A DNA stretch of 64,000 nt from UBA11889 sp046582115. Its GTDB lineage: Bacteria; Pseudomonadota; Gammaproteobacteria; Pseudomonadales; Azotimanducaceae. Under the pieces are notes generated by a model. The model made no database searches and was not told where the DNA came from. It saw only the letters and a list, made by a program, of their open reading frames with translations. The stretch is taken from positions 42,214 through 106,213 of the forward strand of contig JAYGFA010000006.1 of NCBI GenBank assembly GCA_046582115.1. The letters run 5' to 3'. The translations under genes and the position numbers were made by a program. Below are positions 1-8,479 of the stretch, piece after piece; the first letter of the stretch is position 1, and every line of letters begins with the position of its first letter.

Positions 1-1
1 A

Positions 2-949
2 TTGGAAACGCCGGAGGTGGTTGGTATTGAACGACTGTACCAGGGCGAGGCCATGATCTCCCAGCCCGGTGCAGCCCAGGCAGTGAAGATCTACGGAATC
101 GATCCAGAAGACGGCGGCAGTTTCATCGCGAATTCCATGGTGTCTGGCTCAATCCCGCTGCTAACGGGTGCCGGTGTTGCGCTGGGAGAACCGCTTGTGC
201 GCTTGATGGGATTTGCGCTCGGCGATCCGGTCGTTCTGGTATTTGCTTCGCCGACGGGATCGGGGATCGTTCCGGCGGTGCAACGGTTTCAGCTCGTTGC
301 AACGTTCACCGTCGGAGCCGATCCAGATTATCAGTTAGCCATCATTGATATTGCTCGGATCGAAGAATTGGGGCTTACAAACGCAGGCAGATTAGGTTGG
401 AGGGTGACACTTGCCGATCCTCTTTCGGTTGGATCGTGGTCTTTGCCTCTTGACGTACCGGTACATACCTGGGCTGAACAATTCGGTGAATTGTTTCGCG
501 CCATCAGGATCGAGAAAGGCATCATGTTTGCACTATTAGCACTCGTTGTCGGAATTGCCGCGTTCAATATGGTGTCCAGTCAGGCGTTGCTGGTAAACGA
601 TAAGCGAGGAGACATCGCGATTCTTAGTACGATGGGCGCTCGCCGAGCGGTGCTGGTCTCGATATTTTTGGTTCAAGGGCTTTTCATTTCGCTGGCCGGA
701 ATAGCGCTTGGACTCCTTCTTGGGGTAACCATTGCATCGCATGCTGATACCGTCGTTGCGGTGCTCGAATCGGCAACGAACGCGAACATAATCGACGGGA
801 CCTATTTTTCATCCGTCCCATCTGAAACAAAAGGTGGGGATCTTATCGCCATCGCACTGATCTCATTTGGTTTGTGTACGGCGGCTGTGGTTCGACCAGC
901 GATATTGGCAGCCCGTGCAAAGCCGGCGCAGGAATTGCATTTGCGCTAG
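2..949 (+). CDS. LolC/LolE-family lipoprotein-releasing permease, 5' truncated by the window edge
   Basis: The reading frame is open from the first bases, so the gene begins upstream. 315 residues are present of about 410 usual for the family, so roughly the first 95 (first membrane helix) are missing. The visible part is the periplasmic domain followed by three C-terminal membrane helices. The hallmark stretch around residues 165-210 (GIMFALLALVVGIAAFNMVSS, then DKRGDIAILSTMGA) is typical of LolC/LolE, which with the ATPase LolD extract lipoproteins from the inner membrane. No lolD follows, so it must lie upstream or elsewhere. Whether this is LolC, LolE or a merged LolF type cannot be decided from the fragment. 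Confidence 0.85.
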   Translation: METPEVVGIERLYQGEAMISQPGAAQAVKIYGIDPEDGGSFIANSMVSGSIPLLTGAGVALGEPLVRLMGFALGDPVVLVFASPTGSGIVPAVQRFQLVATFTVGADPDYQLAIIDIARIEELGLTNAGRLGWRVTLADPLSVGSWSLPLDVPVHTWAEQFGELFRAIRIEKGIMFALLALVVGIAAFNMVSSQALLVNDKRGDIAILSTMGARRAVLVSIFLVQGLFISLAGIALGLLLGVTIASHADTVVAVLESATNANIIDGTYFSSVPSETKGGDLIAIALISFGLCTAAVVRPAILAARAKPAQELHLR

Positions 950-979
950 ACGCTAGAAATGTCAAGAAGTGATGGGTTT

Positions 980-1255
980 TTAGCGCCTTCTTAGACGCTG
1001 TTTCCAACGTCGAACGATGTGGATCCTCCAGAGTATTCGGGATACCAACATGCCCGATAATCCTGACACCCAGCCGCAAATCAAACACCCGGCAAGTAAC
1101 GGCCACCCGATCTGTCCGATCTGGTTGGAAAGCCACGCCCACGACAAATCAACGCCCGTGATGATCACTTGAGTGTCCACATTGAGTATGGGGCTCTGTT
1201 TCGACGCCGACGTCTTCGATTTTGTTATGTCGATTTTGGAGAAAAAACACGTCAA
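980..1255 (-). pseudogene. Remnant of a DUF2062 membrane protein, C-terminal third only
   Basis: The last ~60 codons (about 983-1165) read LSWAWLSNQIGQIGWPLLAG, then a hydrophobic helix, then RILWRIHIVRRWKQ and an arginine-rich tail. This is the usual C-terminus of DUF2062 proteins, which are normally about 170-180 residues with two or three membrane helices. The first ~30 codons of the open frame do not resemble the family, and no frame further upstream towards galU carries the missing N-terminal part. I infer a decayed gene with its 5' two thirds deleted. It is convergent with the lolC/E-type gene. A short functional protein is possible but unlikely. Confidence 0.55.
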
Positions 1256-1432
1256 TGAGGGTCGATTTCGCGTCTGAGATGTCGGTTCGGATCAGCTTGA
1301 ACAGTGCGTCCCGATGCATGTAATAGGCACACGCTTGGATCGACGTCGTACCAGTATAATGTCCCTGCTGATGATACGACTGACGCTCGATCGAATACGC
1401 GGAGTTGGACGCGAGATACACGAGGTTACCTC

Positions 1433-2266
1433 ATGCTAAAAAAGTGTCTATTTCCTGTCGCTGGATACGGCACACGCTTTCTGCCGGCGACCAAAGCGAT
1501 GCCGAAGGAGATGTTGCCCATTCTTGATAAACCGCTTGTTCAGTATGGAGTTGAGGAAGCAGTAGAAGCTGGTATACGTGACATCGGATTTGTGACCGGC
1601 CGTGGAAAGCGCGCCATCGAGGATCACTTTGACGTTAGTTACGAATTAGAGGACCACGTGAAGGGGACCGCGAAGGAAAGTGCCCTGGTTGGTATACGTG
1701 ATCTTATCGACCAATGTACTTTTTCGTATACCCGTCAGGTAAAGATGCTGGGGCTGGGACACGCCGTTCTTACGGGACGCTCGATCATAGGAGACGAGCC
1801 TTTCGCCGTCGTGTTAGCGGACGACCTTTGTTTTGGTGACGGAGGGGGCGTTCTCGCTCAAATGGTTGAGATTTTTGCAGAGTACCGTACCTGTGTTGTC
1901 GCTGTTGAAGAAGTACCCCTTGAGAGTACACACCAATACGGGGTGATCGCTGGCGACGAGTTGTCAAAGGACCTGTACCGTGTGTCCAACATGATCGAAA
2001 AACCGATGCCGGGTACTTCACCTTCAAATTTAGCGATCATCGGACGTTACATCCTTACGCCCGATATCTTTGAAATATTGCAACAGATCGGACCGGATAG
2101 GAGAGGCGAGATTCAGATTACCGATGCACTCGCCCAGCAGGCAGAGCAAGGCAAGGTGCTTGCATACCGATTTAAAGGAAAACGTTTCGATTGTGGCTCT
2201 TTGGATGGTTATGTAGCCGCAACGAATTTTTGTTATGAAGAGCTTCTTGCAAAGAGGGAGAAATAG
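1433..2266 (+). CDS. galU: UTP-glucose-1-phosphate uridylyltransferase
   Basis: Makes UDP-glucose from UTP and glucose-1-phosphate for surface polysaccharide and LPS core synthesis in the cytoplasm. The N-terminus carries the nucleotidyltransferase signature FPVAGYGTRFLPATKAMPKE, followed by DKPLVQYGVEEA. Later landmarks are VVLADD, YGVIAGDE, MIEKP and the C-terminal FDCGSLDGYVAATN. At 277 residues it is slightly shorter than E. coli GalU (302). The ATG at 1433 is chosen because it sits just before the conserved MLKKCLFPVAGYG and follows a GAGG motif. The frame is open for 43 more codons upstream, but that extension is not GalU-like. Confidence 0.95.
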   Translation: MLKKCLFPVAGYGTRFLPATKAMPKEMLPILDKPLVQYGVEEAVEAGIRDIGFVTGRGKRAIEDHFDVSYELEDHVKGTAKESALVGIRDLIDQCTFSYTRQVKMLGLGHAVLTGRSIIGDEPFAVVLADDLCFGDGGGVLAQMVEIFAEYRTCVVAVEEVPLESTHQYGVIAGDELSKDLYRVSNMIEKPMPGTSPSNLAIIGRYILTPDIFEILQQIGPDRRGEIQITDALAQQAEQGKVLAYRFKGKRFDCGSLDGYVAATNFCYEELLAKREK

Positions 2267-2399
2267 AACGCCTTGAATAGGGAACGATCCCACGCATGAG
2301 GTGCCCGATAATTCCACTTATAGATGGCGGTCCTAGGAGTGTCGTGATTTTGAGGACCTTGGATTTGTTCGGGAACATCGTGCAGATGAGTTCTACCGC

Positions 2400-5252
2400 G
2401 TGAAATCGGAGATGGCCGCTTCGGAGCCTACGAGCAGAGGTGACTGGGCCCTCTATCGCCGCTTACTCCGGTATCTGAAGGGCCAATGGCTTCTTTTTTT
2501 TGTGGCCGTTGTTGGGTTTTTACTCGGCGCCGGTGCCGAAGCTTTTTTTGCGCAAATACTTGGGCAGGTCGTCGATTCTTTTGATGCGGATTCAGACGTT
2601 CATATTTGGTACTTCCCCTCGCTGATCGTATTAGCAGCCGTCGTGCGCGCTTTTGGGTCAATTACCGGGGAACTCCTTCTCTCACGCATTTCATTTCGTG
2701 CGATCCATATTCTTCGCTGTGAACTGTTCGACAGCCTGCTGGTGGTGCCCAGTGCCTTTTTCGAGGCAAGCGCACAGGGGCAGATCGTCTCTCGACTGAC
2801 GTTCACGACAGCTCAGTTAAGGGATACCGCGACAGACGCGCTCAAGATCATTTTCCAAGATGGTGGGAAATTGGTCGTGTTGCTCACGTTTATGTTCTGG
2901 CAAAACTGGCTGCTCACCGCAATTTTCCTTTTGGTCACCCCACTGGTTGGTGGTGTCGTTCGATACGCGTCCAAGCGTTTTCGACGGATAAGCGAGCGCA
3001 TACAGAGTTCCATGGGCGACGTGACGCACGTTGTCTCGGAGGCAGTTACCGGGTACCGCGTCATGCGCGCCTTTGGTGGGGAGAAATATGAACGGGGTCG
3101 ATTCTCGGTGGCTAGCGATCGCAACCGTCGGCAAAACTTGAAAATGGTTGCGACCAAAGCATCTAGCGCGCAAGTCATTCAGGTCTTCGTTGCTGTTTCT
3201 ATTGGTGGCCTGATCGGATTGGTGTTCCAGCCGGACATCGTTGGCGCCATGACCCGAGGCGAGCTCATCACCTATATTGGTCTGGCCGGCTTGCTTGCGA
3301 GTCCGATCAAGCGACTTTCTGATGTCAACGCACGATTGCAACGTGGTCTCGCGGCGGCGAGCGACGTTTTTTCGCAGATCGACCAAGATGCTGAGCCAAA
3401 CGAGGGAACTTATGAGGGCGATCGCGTTAACGGCAAGGTCGAGTTTCGAAACGTTTCGTTTCGTTATGCGAATAGCGCCCAAGCAGCGCTTTCGGAGATC
3501 AACATCACCATTCTACCGGGCCAAACAATCGCTTTGGTCGGCCGGTCAGGTGGCGGGAAGTCGACCCTGGTGAGCTTGCTCGCTCGTTTTTACGAGCCAA
3601 CTGAGGGAGAAATATCCCTAGATGATGTTCCCGTCACCCAATACGAATTAGGCAATCTTCGCCAACAAATCGCACTGGTAAGCCAGGACGTTGTGCTATT
3701 CAACGACACGTTGCGCGCAAACGTTGCCTATGGATCGCTTGGCGATGCGTCGGACGACGCCATTTTCGAAGCGCTTGGTCGTGCCAATGCAGAAGAATTC
3801 GTTCGGGCTTTACCCAATGGATTGGATACCGAATTAGGGGATAACGGCGTTCTGCTTTCGGGTGGACAGCGCCAGCGAATAGCAATTGCACGGGCGTTTC
3901 TCAAGAACGCACCGCTTTTAATTCTTGATGAAGCGACTTCAGACCTAGACACCGAGTCGGAGCGCCTCATTCAAAATGCGCTCAAAGAGGTCATTCGGGA
4001 CCGAACAACTGTGATGATTGCACATCGCTTATCGACGATTGAAAAAGCGGACGTAATATACGTGCTGGATGGGGGCGCTATTGTCGAGCAGGGCAGTCAC
4101 GACGTGCTCGTGCGGCAAGATGGACCCTACAACGTATTGTATCGGTCACAGTTCGAAGAGGACGACGGAGAAGGTAAGAAGATCGCTCAAGGATCTTTAC
4201 CCATCGAGGTCGGGTTAGATAGTCAGGAAGTCCGCGGCAACGTTTGGGTCCGGGCATGGTACGCCAACAGTTACTGGCTCCGGATACTTAACCCAATCGC
4301 TATGCTATTTGGCTGGATTGTCCGCAGGCGGCGGAGTCGCTACATAAGGGGACAGGCTTCTTCGTGGCGTGCCCCCGTGCCCGTCGTCGTCGTAGGTAAT
4401 ATCAACGTTGGTGGTACGGGCAAGTCTCCGCTTGTCATATGGTTGTCGAAGTGGCTGATCGCACGAGGAAAAAAGGTAGGAATCGTCAGCCGTGGGTATG
4501 GTGGTAAGGCAAGATACTCGCTTCGGGTTGATGGCGATTCGAGTACAGAGGGCGCAGGGGATGAAGCGCCGATGCTAGCCGCACGTACCGGTTGCCCGGT
4601 TGTTGTTGATCCGGACCGTGTTCGCGCCGTGAAAAATCTATTGGCGGTGAACCCGGTTGACGTCGTTATATCGGACGACGGCCTACAACATTACGCGCTC
4701 GAACGTGACATCGAAATCGCTGTTGTGGATGGAAACCGCGGTCTGGGTAATGGCCGGCTTCTTCCCGCGGGACCCTTGCGCGAACCGGCATCGAGGTTAG
4801 ATGAGGTAGATTGGGTCGTGGCCAATGGCACCGCTACTGGCCTCGTTGAACAGGAGTCGGTGATGAAGGCGGTCGCGACGGCGTTCGTTAATCTGCGAAG
4901 TCGCGAACGAGTCTCGCCCGAGAAATTCGGGACACGGATTCACGGCCCCTTGTACGCAATCGCCGGTATCGGTAATCCCGCTCGGTTTGGGCACTCGTTG
5001 ATTGGGTTAGGTCTTGATCCCGTACTGCGGTCGTTTCCCGATCACCATTCATTTAGTGCTGAAGATCTCTCGGTCCCAGCCAATGCCACGGTTGTCATTA
5101 CCGAAAAAGATGCGAGTAAAGTCCGGGCGATGGATCAGTTCCCCAACGAGGTCTGGTATCTCGAGATCGAAATACTGTTGGGAGAGGACGATGAGCGCCG
5201 ACTTGCTGAAGTGTTTAAGCAACATGGCATACCACTTGAGACCGCTTCGTGA
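2400..5252 (+). CDS. msbA-lpxK: MsbA-LpxK fusion: lipid A flippase joined to lipid A 4'-kinase
   Basis: A single 950-codon frame encodes two consecutive steps of lipid A handling. Residues 1 to about 590 are an MsbA-type ABC half-transporter: membrane domain to ~320, then a nucleotide-binding domain with Walker A GRSGGGKST (381-389, K387), signature LSGGQ (486-490) and Walker B with catalytic E511. Residues from about 613 to the end are LpxK: membrane-anchor segment, P-loop GGTGKS (671-676) and DDGLQH (759-764). The two are normally separate neighbouring genes. Codons 581-634 of the junction contain no ATG, GTG or TTG, so LpxK has no start of its own short of TTG 4137 inside MsbA. GTG 2400 or ATG 2412 is the start. 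It overlaps kdsB by 4 bases. Confidence 0.92.
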   Translation: MKSEMAASEPTSRGDWALYRRLLRYLKGQWLLFFVAVVGFLLGAGAEAFFAQILGQVVDSFDADSDVHIWYFPSLIVLAAVVRAFGSITGELLLSRISFRAIHILRCELFDSLLVVPSAFFEASAQGQIVSRLTFTTAQLRDTATDALKIIFQDGGKLVVLLTFMFWQNWLLTAIFLLVTPLVGGVVRYASKRFRRISERIQSSMGDVTHVVSEAVTGYRVMRAFGGEKYERGRFSVASDRNRRQNLKMVATKASSAQVIQVFVAVSIGGLIGLVFQPDIVGAMTRGELITYIGLAGLLASPIKRLSDVNARLQRGLAAASDVFSQIDQDAEPNEGTYEGDRVNGKVEFRNVSFRYANSAQAALSEINITILPGQTIALVGRSGGGKSTLVSLLARFYEPTEGEISLDDVPVTQYELGNLRQQIALVSQDVVLFNDTLRANVAYGSLGDASDDAIFEALGRANAEEFVRALPNGLDTELGDNGVLLSGGQRQRIAIARAFLKNAPLLILDEATSDLDTESERLIQNALKEVIRDRTTVMIAHRLSTIEKADVIYVLDGGAIVEQGSHDVLVRQDGPYNVLYRSQFEEDDGEGKKIAQGSLPIEVGLDSQEVRGNVWVRAWYANSYWLRILNPIAMLFGWIVRRRRSRYIRGQASSWRAPVPVVVVGNINVGGTGKSPLVIWLSKWLIARGKKVGIVSRGYGGKARYSLRVDGDSSTEGAGDEAPMLAARTGCPVVVDPDRVRAVKNLLAVNPVDVVISDDGLQHYALERDIEIAVVDGNRGLGNGRLLPAGPLREPASRLDEVDWVVANGTATGLVEQESVMKAVATAFVNLRSRERVSPEKFGTRIHGPLYAIAGIGNPARFGHSLIGLGLDPVLRSFPDHHSFSAEDLSVPANATVVITEKDASKVRAMDQFPNEVWYLEIEILLGEDDERRLAEVFKQHGIPLETAS

Positions 5253-6010
5253 CTGAATTTAGGGTGGTGATTCCCGCCAGATATGGTTCGACGCGGATGC
5301 CGGGGAAACCTTTAGTCGATTTGGCGGGAAAGCCCATGATCGTGAGGGTCGTGGAACAGGTTATGCAATCGGATGCCGTCGATGTAGTCGTCGCGACCGA
5401 CGACGAGCGTGTCGAAAACGTCGTGAAACTAACGGGCGCGAGAGCCGTTATGACGGATACTAAACATGCGTCAGGATCGGATCGTGTAATGGAAGTTGCC
5501 CGGCGCAATAACTGGGAAAGAGACGAGCTCGTTGTCAATGTTCAAGGCGATGAACCACTCATTCCGCCGTCGGTCATTAACCAGGTTGCAAGCCTTTTGG
5601 CGGACGGGCGACACGATGTGGCGACGCTTTATGCAACGATGAAGGAGCGCGCTGACGTATTTGATCCGAATATCGTCAAATTAGCCGTAACAACAGAGGG
5701 CTCAGCCTTGTATTTTTCGCGCGCGCCTATTCCTTGGTTGAGGGACGATTTTGACAGAGGAGCGCAAGGCGTCATCGGTGTTGGTTGGAAACGACACATT
5801 GGGATATACGCGTACCGTCTGTCTGCACTGGAAGCTTTTGTCGCTTTGCCGCCCGGTCGATTGGAGACCGTTGAATCGCTGGAGCAACTCCGATTCTTAG
5901 AGAACGGTTACTCAATTGCTGTAAGCGAAGCGGTGCATGCGGTACCAGGCGGCGTTGACACCCAGATCGACGCTGATCGAGTGATTGCGCGCCTGCGCGA
6001 AGCGACGTAA
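5249..6010 (+). CDS. kdsB: 3-deoxy-manno-octulosonate cytidylyltransferase
   Basis: Activates KDO as CMP-KDO for transfer to lipid A. The N-terminus has the family signature VVIPARYGSTRMPGKPL. The middle carries NVQGDEPLI and the substrate-binding stretch YFSRAPIPW, and the end has GVDTQIDADRV. The length of 253 residues is normal (E. coli 248). The GTG start overlaps the stop of the upstream fusion gene as GTGA, so translation is probably coupled. The order msbA, lpxK, kdsB matches the classical gammaproteobacterial arrangement. Confidence 0.96.
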   Translation: MTEFRVVIPARYGSTRMPGKPLVDLAGKPMIVRVVEQVMQSDAVDVVVATDDERVENVVKLTGARAVMTDTKHASGSDRVMEVARRNNWERDELVVNVQGDEPLIPPSVINQVASLLADGRHDVATLYATMKERADVFDPNIVKLAVTTEGSALYFSRAPIPWLRDDFDRGAQGVIGVGWKRHIGIYAYRLSALEAFVALPPGRLETVESLEQLRFLENGYSIAVSEAVHAVPGGVDTQIDADRVIARLREAT

Positions 6011-6038
6011 CGCTGACATGGCGACAATGCTGTTGACC

Positions 6039-6809
6039 TCACTTGGGCTGCATTCGGATCCCCGCATCTAGCCGTATCGTCTCTCCATTGAGGTAGGGAT
6101 TTTCGACGATTTGTTTCGCGAGTAAGGCGAATTCGGGTGCGTCACCAAGTCGTTTCGGAAACTGGACCATCTCGATCAACGGCAAGCGCACCTTGTCCGA
6201 GGCTCCCAACATCATCGGTGTTTCAAATATTCCAGGCGCGATGGTGCAAACACGGATCCCCGACCGAGAAAGATCGCGTGCGATTGGTAAAGTCATACCT
6301 ACAACGCCACCTTTGCTCGCGCTATAGCCTGCTTGGCCGATTTGTCCATCGTACGCAGCAACCGACGCGGTATTAATGATCACGCCGCGTTCGCCGTCTT
6401 CGTTTTGGGGCTCATTTGCTTCCATTGCCTGGGCACAAAGTCGAAGCGTGTTGAACGTACCCACCAAATTCACCTGGATGACGAAGTTGAAAGCATCTAG
6501 TGATAAAGGTCCGTCACGACCCAATGTTCGCCCAGCTGCACCTATCCCGGCACAATTCACGTTGATGTGGATCGCGTTAAATCTTTCGAGAACGCCATCA
6601 ACGGCGTCTTTTGCCGATTGTGAGTCGGAGACATTTACGGTGAAGGCCTCGGCATCACTACCGAGTTGGGCGGCGGTCTGGGCCGCCAGCTCGCCGTTGA
6701 GATCTAACAAAGCGACTTTACCCCCGTTGGCGACGATGGTCTCCGCCGTAGCCTGCCCCAATCCGGACGCGCCTCCCGTGATGACTGCGACTTTGTTTCT
6801 TATTTCCAT
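6039..6809 (-). CDS. Short-chain dehydrogenase, 3-hydroxyacyl-CoA dehydrogenase type 2-like
   Basis: 256-residue NAD(P)-dependent SDR. The N-terminal Rossmann motif is TGGASGLG, followed by NCAGIG and the catalytic YSASK. The C-terminus is PYLNGETIRLDAGIRM. The insertion around residues 95-150 (GRDGPLSLDAFNFVIQVNLVGTFN, then a Gln/Asn/Glu-rich loop) and the overall pattern resemble the HSD10/HSD17B10 group, which oxidises short 3-hydroxyacyl-CoAs, often in isoleucine breakdown. The ATG at 6809 is preceded by GAGGAA at good spacing. An open extension of 9 codons upstream is less likely. It is convergent with kdsB and stands where other gammaproteobacteria often have unrelated genes between kdsB and murB. 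Confidence 0.82.
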   Translation of the reverse strand: MEIRNKVAVITGGASGLGQATAETIVANGGKVALLDLNGELAAQTAAQLGSDAEAFTVNVSDSQSAKDAVDGVLERFNAIHINVNCAGIGAAGRTLGRDGPLSLDAFNFVIQVNLVGTFNTLRLCAQAMEANEPQNEDGERGVIINTASVAAYDGQIGQAGYSASKGGVVGMTLPIARDLSRSGIRVCTIAPGIFETPMMLGASDKVRLPLIEMVQFPKRLGDAPEFALLAKQIVENPYLNGETIRLDAGIRMQPK

Positions 6810-6855
6810 TGGGAATTCCTCGGTACCAAGGTGCACAAACGTTAGTATATCGCTG

Positions 6856-7467
6856 GTGAATGTTTATGAACCCCCAGCCTACGCGCAGGCCGAAGGGATT
6901 CGATTTGAGAATCAAGAATTCTTGTACGTTGAGAGTTTCTTAAGGTCCTCGACTGCGACTACCTTACTGGAGCATTGCCTTCGCGACCTCAAATGGCGCC
7001 GAGAAACCATCGTGATGTTCGGATCGAGATATCGGGCGCCAAGACTCACCGCATGGTATGCCGATTCAGGCTGCTCCTACCGCTACAGTGGAACGGACCG
7101 AACCGGGGAGCGATGGACGGAATGCTTAGCCGATACCTGTGCGTTGATCACGCAGCGACTTCGGCACCCCTTTAACTTCATGCTAGCGAGCCGCTACCGA
7201 TCAGGGTCCGACTACGTTGGTTGGCATAGCGACAACGAACGCGATATGGGTGCGCGGCCGGTGATCGCATCGTTGAGCCTAGGTGCGTCGCGCGTATTTC
7301 GAGTACGTCCGAGGTCAGGTGGCAGTAGCAAAGGTTTGTTGTTGCGGCATGGGTCTTTATTGGTGATGTGGGGTGATAGTCAAAGCTTGTTTAAACACAG
7401 TGTTCCTCGGACCGCTCAACCCGTAGGCGAGCGGGTTAATTTAACTTACCGGTACGTATCCGGATGA
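6856..7467 (+). CDS. AlkB-like Fe(II)/2-oxoglutarate-dependent dioxygenase
   Basis: About 203 residues, resembling ALKBH2/3-type alkylated-nucleic-acid demethylases. The substrate-side stretch includes APRLTAWYAD. The iron facial triad is HSD in YVGWHSDNE plus the later His in FKHSVPR. The 2-oxoglutarate-binding arginines are in GERVNLTYRYV. The frame is open for 160 codons upstream, but those overlap the opposite-strand dehydrogenase and are not AlkB-like. GTG 6856 is the best start, although no clear ribosome-binding site precedes it. The stop overlaps the murB ATG by 4 bases (ATGA), so the two are probably co-translated. Confidence 0.85.
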   Translation: MNVYEPPAYAQAEGIRFENQEFLYVESFLRSSTATTLLEHCLRDLKWRRETIVMFGSRYRAPRLTAWYADSGCSYRYSGTDRTGERWTECLADTCALITQRLRHPFNFMLASRYRSGSDYVGWHSDNERDMGARPVIASLSLGASRVFRVRPRSGGSSKGLLLRHGSLLVMWGDSQSLFKHSVPRTAQPVGERVNLTYRYVSG

Positions 7468-8468
7468 TACGCATAACGAATGCCTGTCTTACCGAGGCGA
7501 ACAGCTTGGGACTAGAGAGTACGGCGGAAGAATTGCTCCAAGTTTCGAGTGTTGAAGATTTGCTGGAGTCGCTGGCAAGTTCGCCGAAGGCGACGATTCT
7601 AGGCGAAGGCTCGAACGTCGTCCTGCACCGTCACATACCCGGACGAGTGATTCGCCCGAAAATACGTGGAATCACCGTTAAACGAGTTGCTGAGACCGAC
7701 TATCGCGTCCGGGTTGGAGCAGGAGAGCGTTGGAACGAACTCGTGCGAGCAATGCTGGGCCGGGGTATTCGAGGCCTGGAAAATCTCTCCTTAATACCGG
7801 GTTCGGTTGGGGCTGCGCCTTACCAGAATATCGGTGCGTACGGGCGAGAGTTAGCACCCATCGTCGAGAGCGTCGAAGTTGTTGATCGCGCTGAAATGTC
7901 TGTTAAGACGCTACTGGCAACGGAATGTGAGTTTCGCTACCGCGACAGTGTTTTTAAAAACCGCAGTTCAAAACGTTATGTCATTACCTACGTGAGTTTG
8001 CGCATCGGTAACCAAGCATTAGAATTCAGTTACCCGGACATCGACGCCGAACTTCGTAACATGGGTTGCGTTCGTCCGAACCCTAGGGACATTGCTAATG
8101 CAGTAATCAGGGTACGGCGCCGGAAACTTCCTGATCCTCGGGTTATTGGCAACGTTGGGAGTTTTTTTAAGAATCCTTTGCTGTCGATGAAAGACTTCGA
8201 CCTGCTACGCGGAAAATGCGAAATGCGGGGGTTCGAAGAGGGGGAATTGATGAAGGTGTCTGCGGCACGTCTAATCGACGCATCAGGCTGGAAGGGGCGT
8301 CGCGACGGCGCGGTTGCGGTATGGCATCGTCAGCCATTGGTGTTGATCAATACCGGCGGCGCAACCGCTGCAAACGTTCTCGGGTTAGCCAACCGGATTA
8401 TCGATGATGTGCACCGGCGTTATGGCGTTATTTTGGAACGCGAGCCGATCGAAATAGGGCGACAATGA
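7464..8468 (+). CDS. murB: UDP-N-acetylenolpyruvoylglucosamine reductase
   Basis: Cytoplasmic FAD enzyme that makes UDP-MurNAc, the second committed step of peptidoglycan synthesis. Visible are the FAD-binding LGEGSNVVL, SLIPGSVGAAPYQNIGAYG, the substrate motif YRDSVFK typical of type I enzymes, the catalytic-serine region GNVGSFFKNP, AARLIDASGWKG and the terminal glutamate segment ILEREPIEIG. The length of 334 residues is normal. The start ATG overlaps the dioxygenase stop, which fixes it. Confidence 0.96.
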   Translation: MIRITNACLTEANSLGLESTAEELLQVSSVEDLLESLASSPKATILGEGSNVVLHRHIPGRVIRPKIRGITVKRVAETDYRVRVGAGERWNELVRAMLGRGIRGLENLSLIPGSVGAAPYQNIGAYGRELAPIVESVEVVDRAEMSVKTLLATECEFRYRDSVFKNRSSKRYVITYVSLRIGNQALEFSYPDIDAELRNMGCVRPNPRDIANAVIRVRRRKLPDPRVIGNVGSFFKNPLLSMKDFDLLRGKCEMRGFEEGELMKVSAARLIDASGWKGRRDGAVAVWHRQPLVLINTGGATAANVLGLANRIIDDVHRRYGVILEREPIEIGRQ

Positions 8469-8479
8469 CTTTGCGAGAG

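Noticed and set aside
1149..1421. 90-codon minus-strand frame between the DUF2062 remnant and galU as the missing N-terminal part
   Set aside because: Its translation has no DUF2062 character, no hydrophobic helix, and overlaps the remnant in another frame.
2817..3482. 221-codon open frame on the minus strand inside the msbA part
   Set aside because: It lies entirely opposite a well-conserved ABC transporter sequence and has no recognisable domain; the codon pattern of the sense strand explains it.
6376..6855. 160-codon N-terminal extension of the AlkB-like gene
   Set aside because: It overlaps the opposite-strand dehydrogenase gene and has no AlkB similarity; the domain starts after 6856 and its length is then normal.
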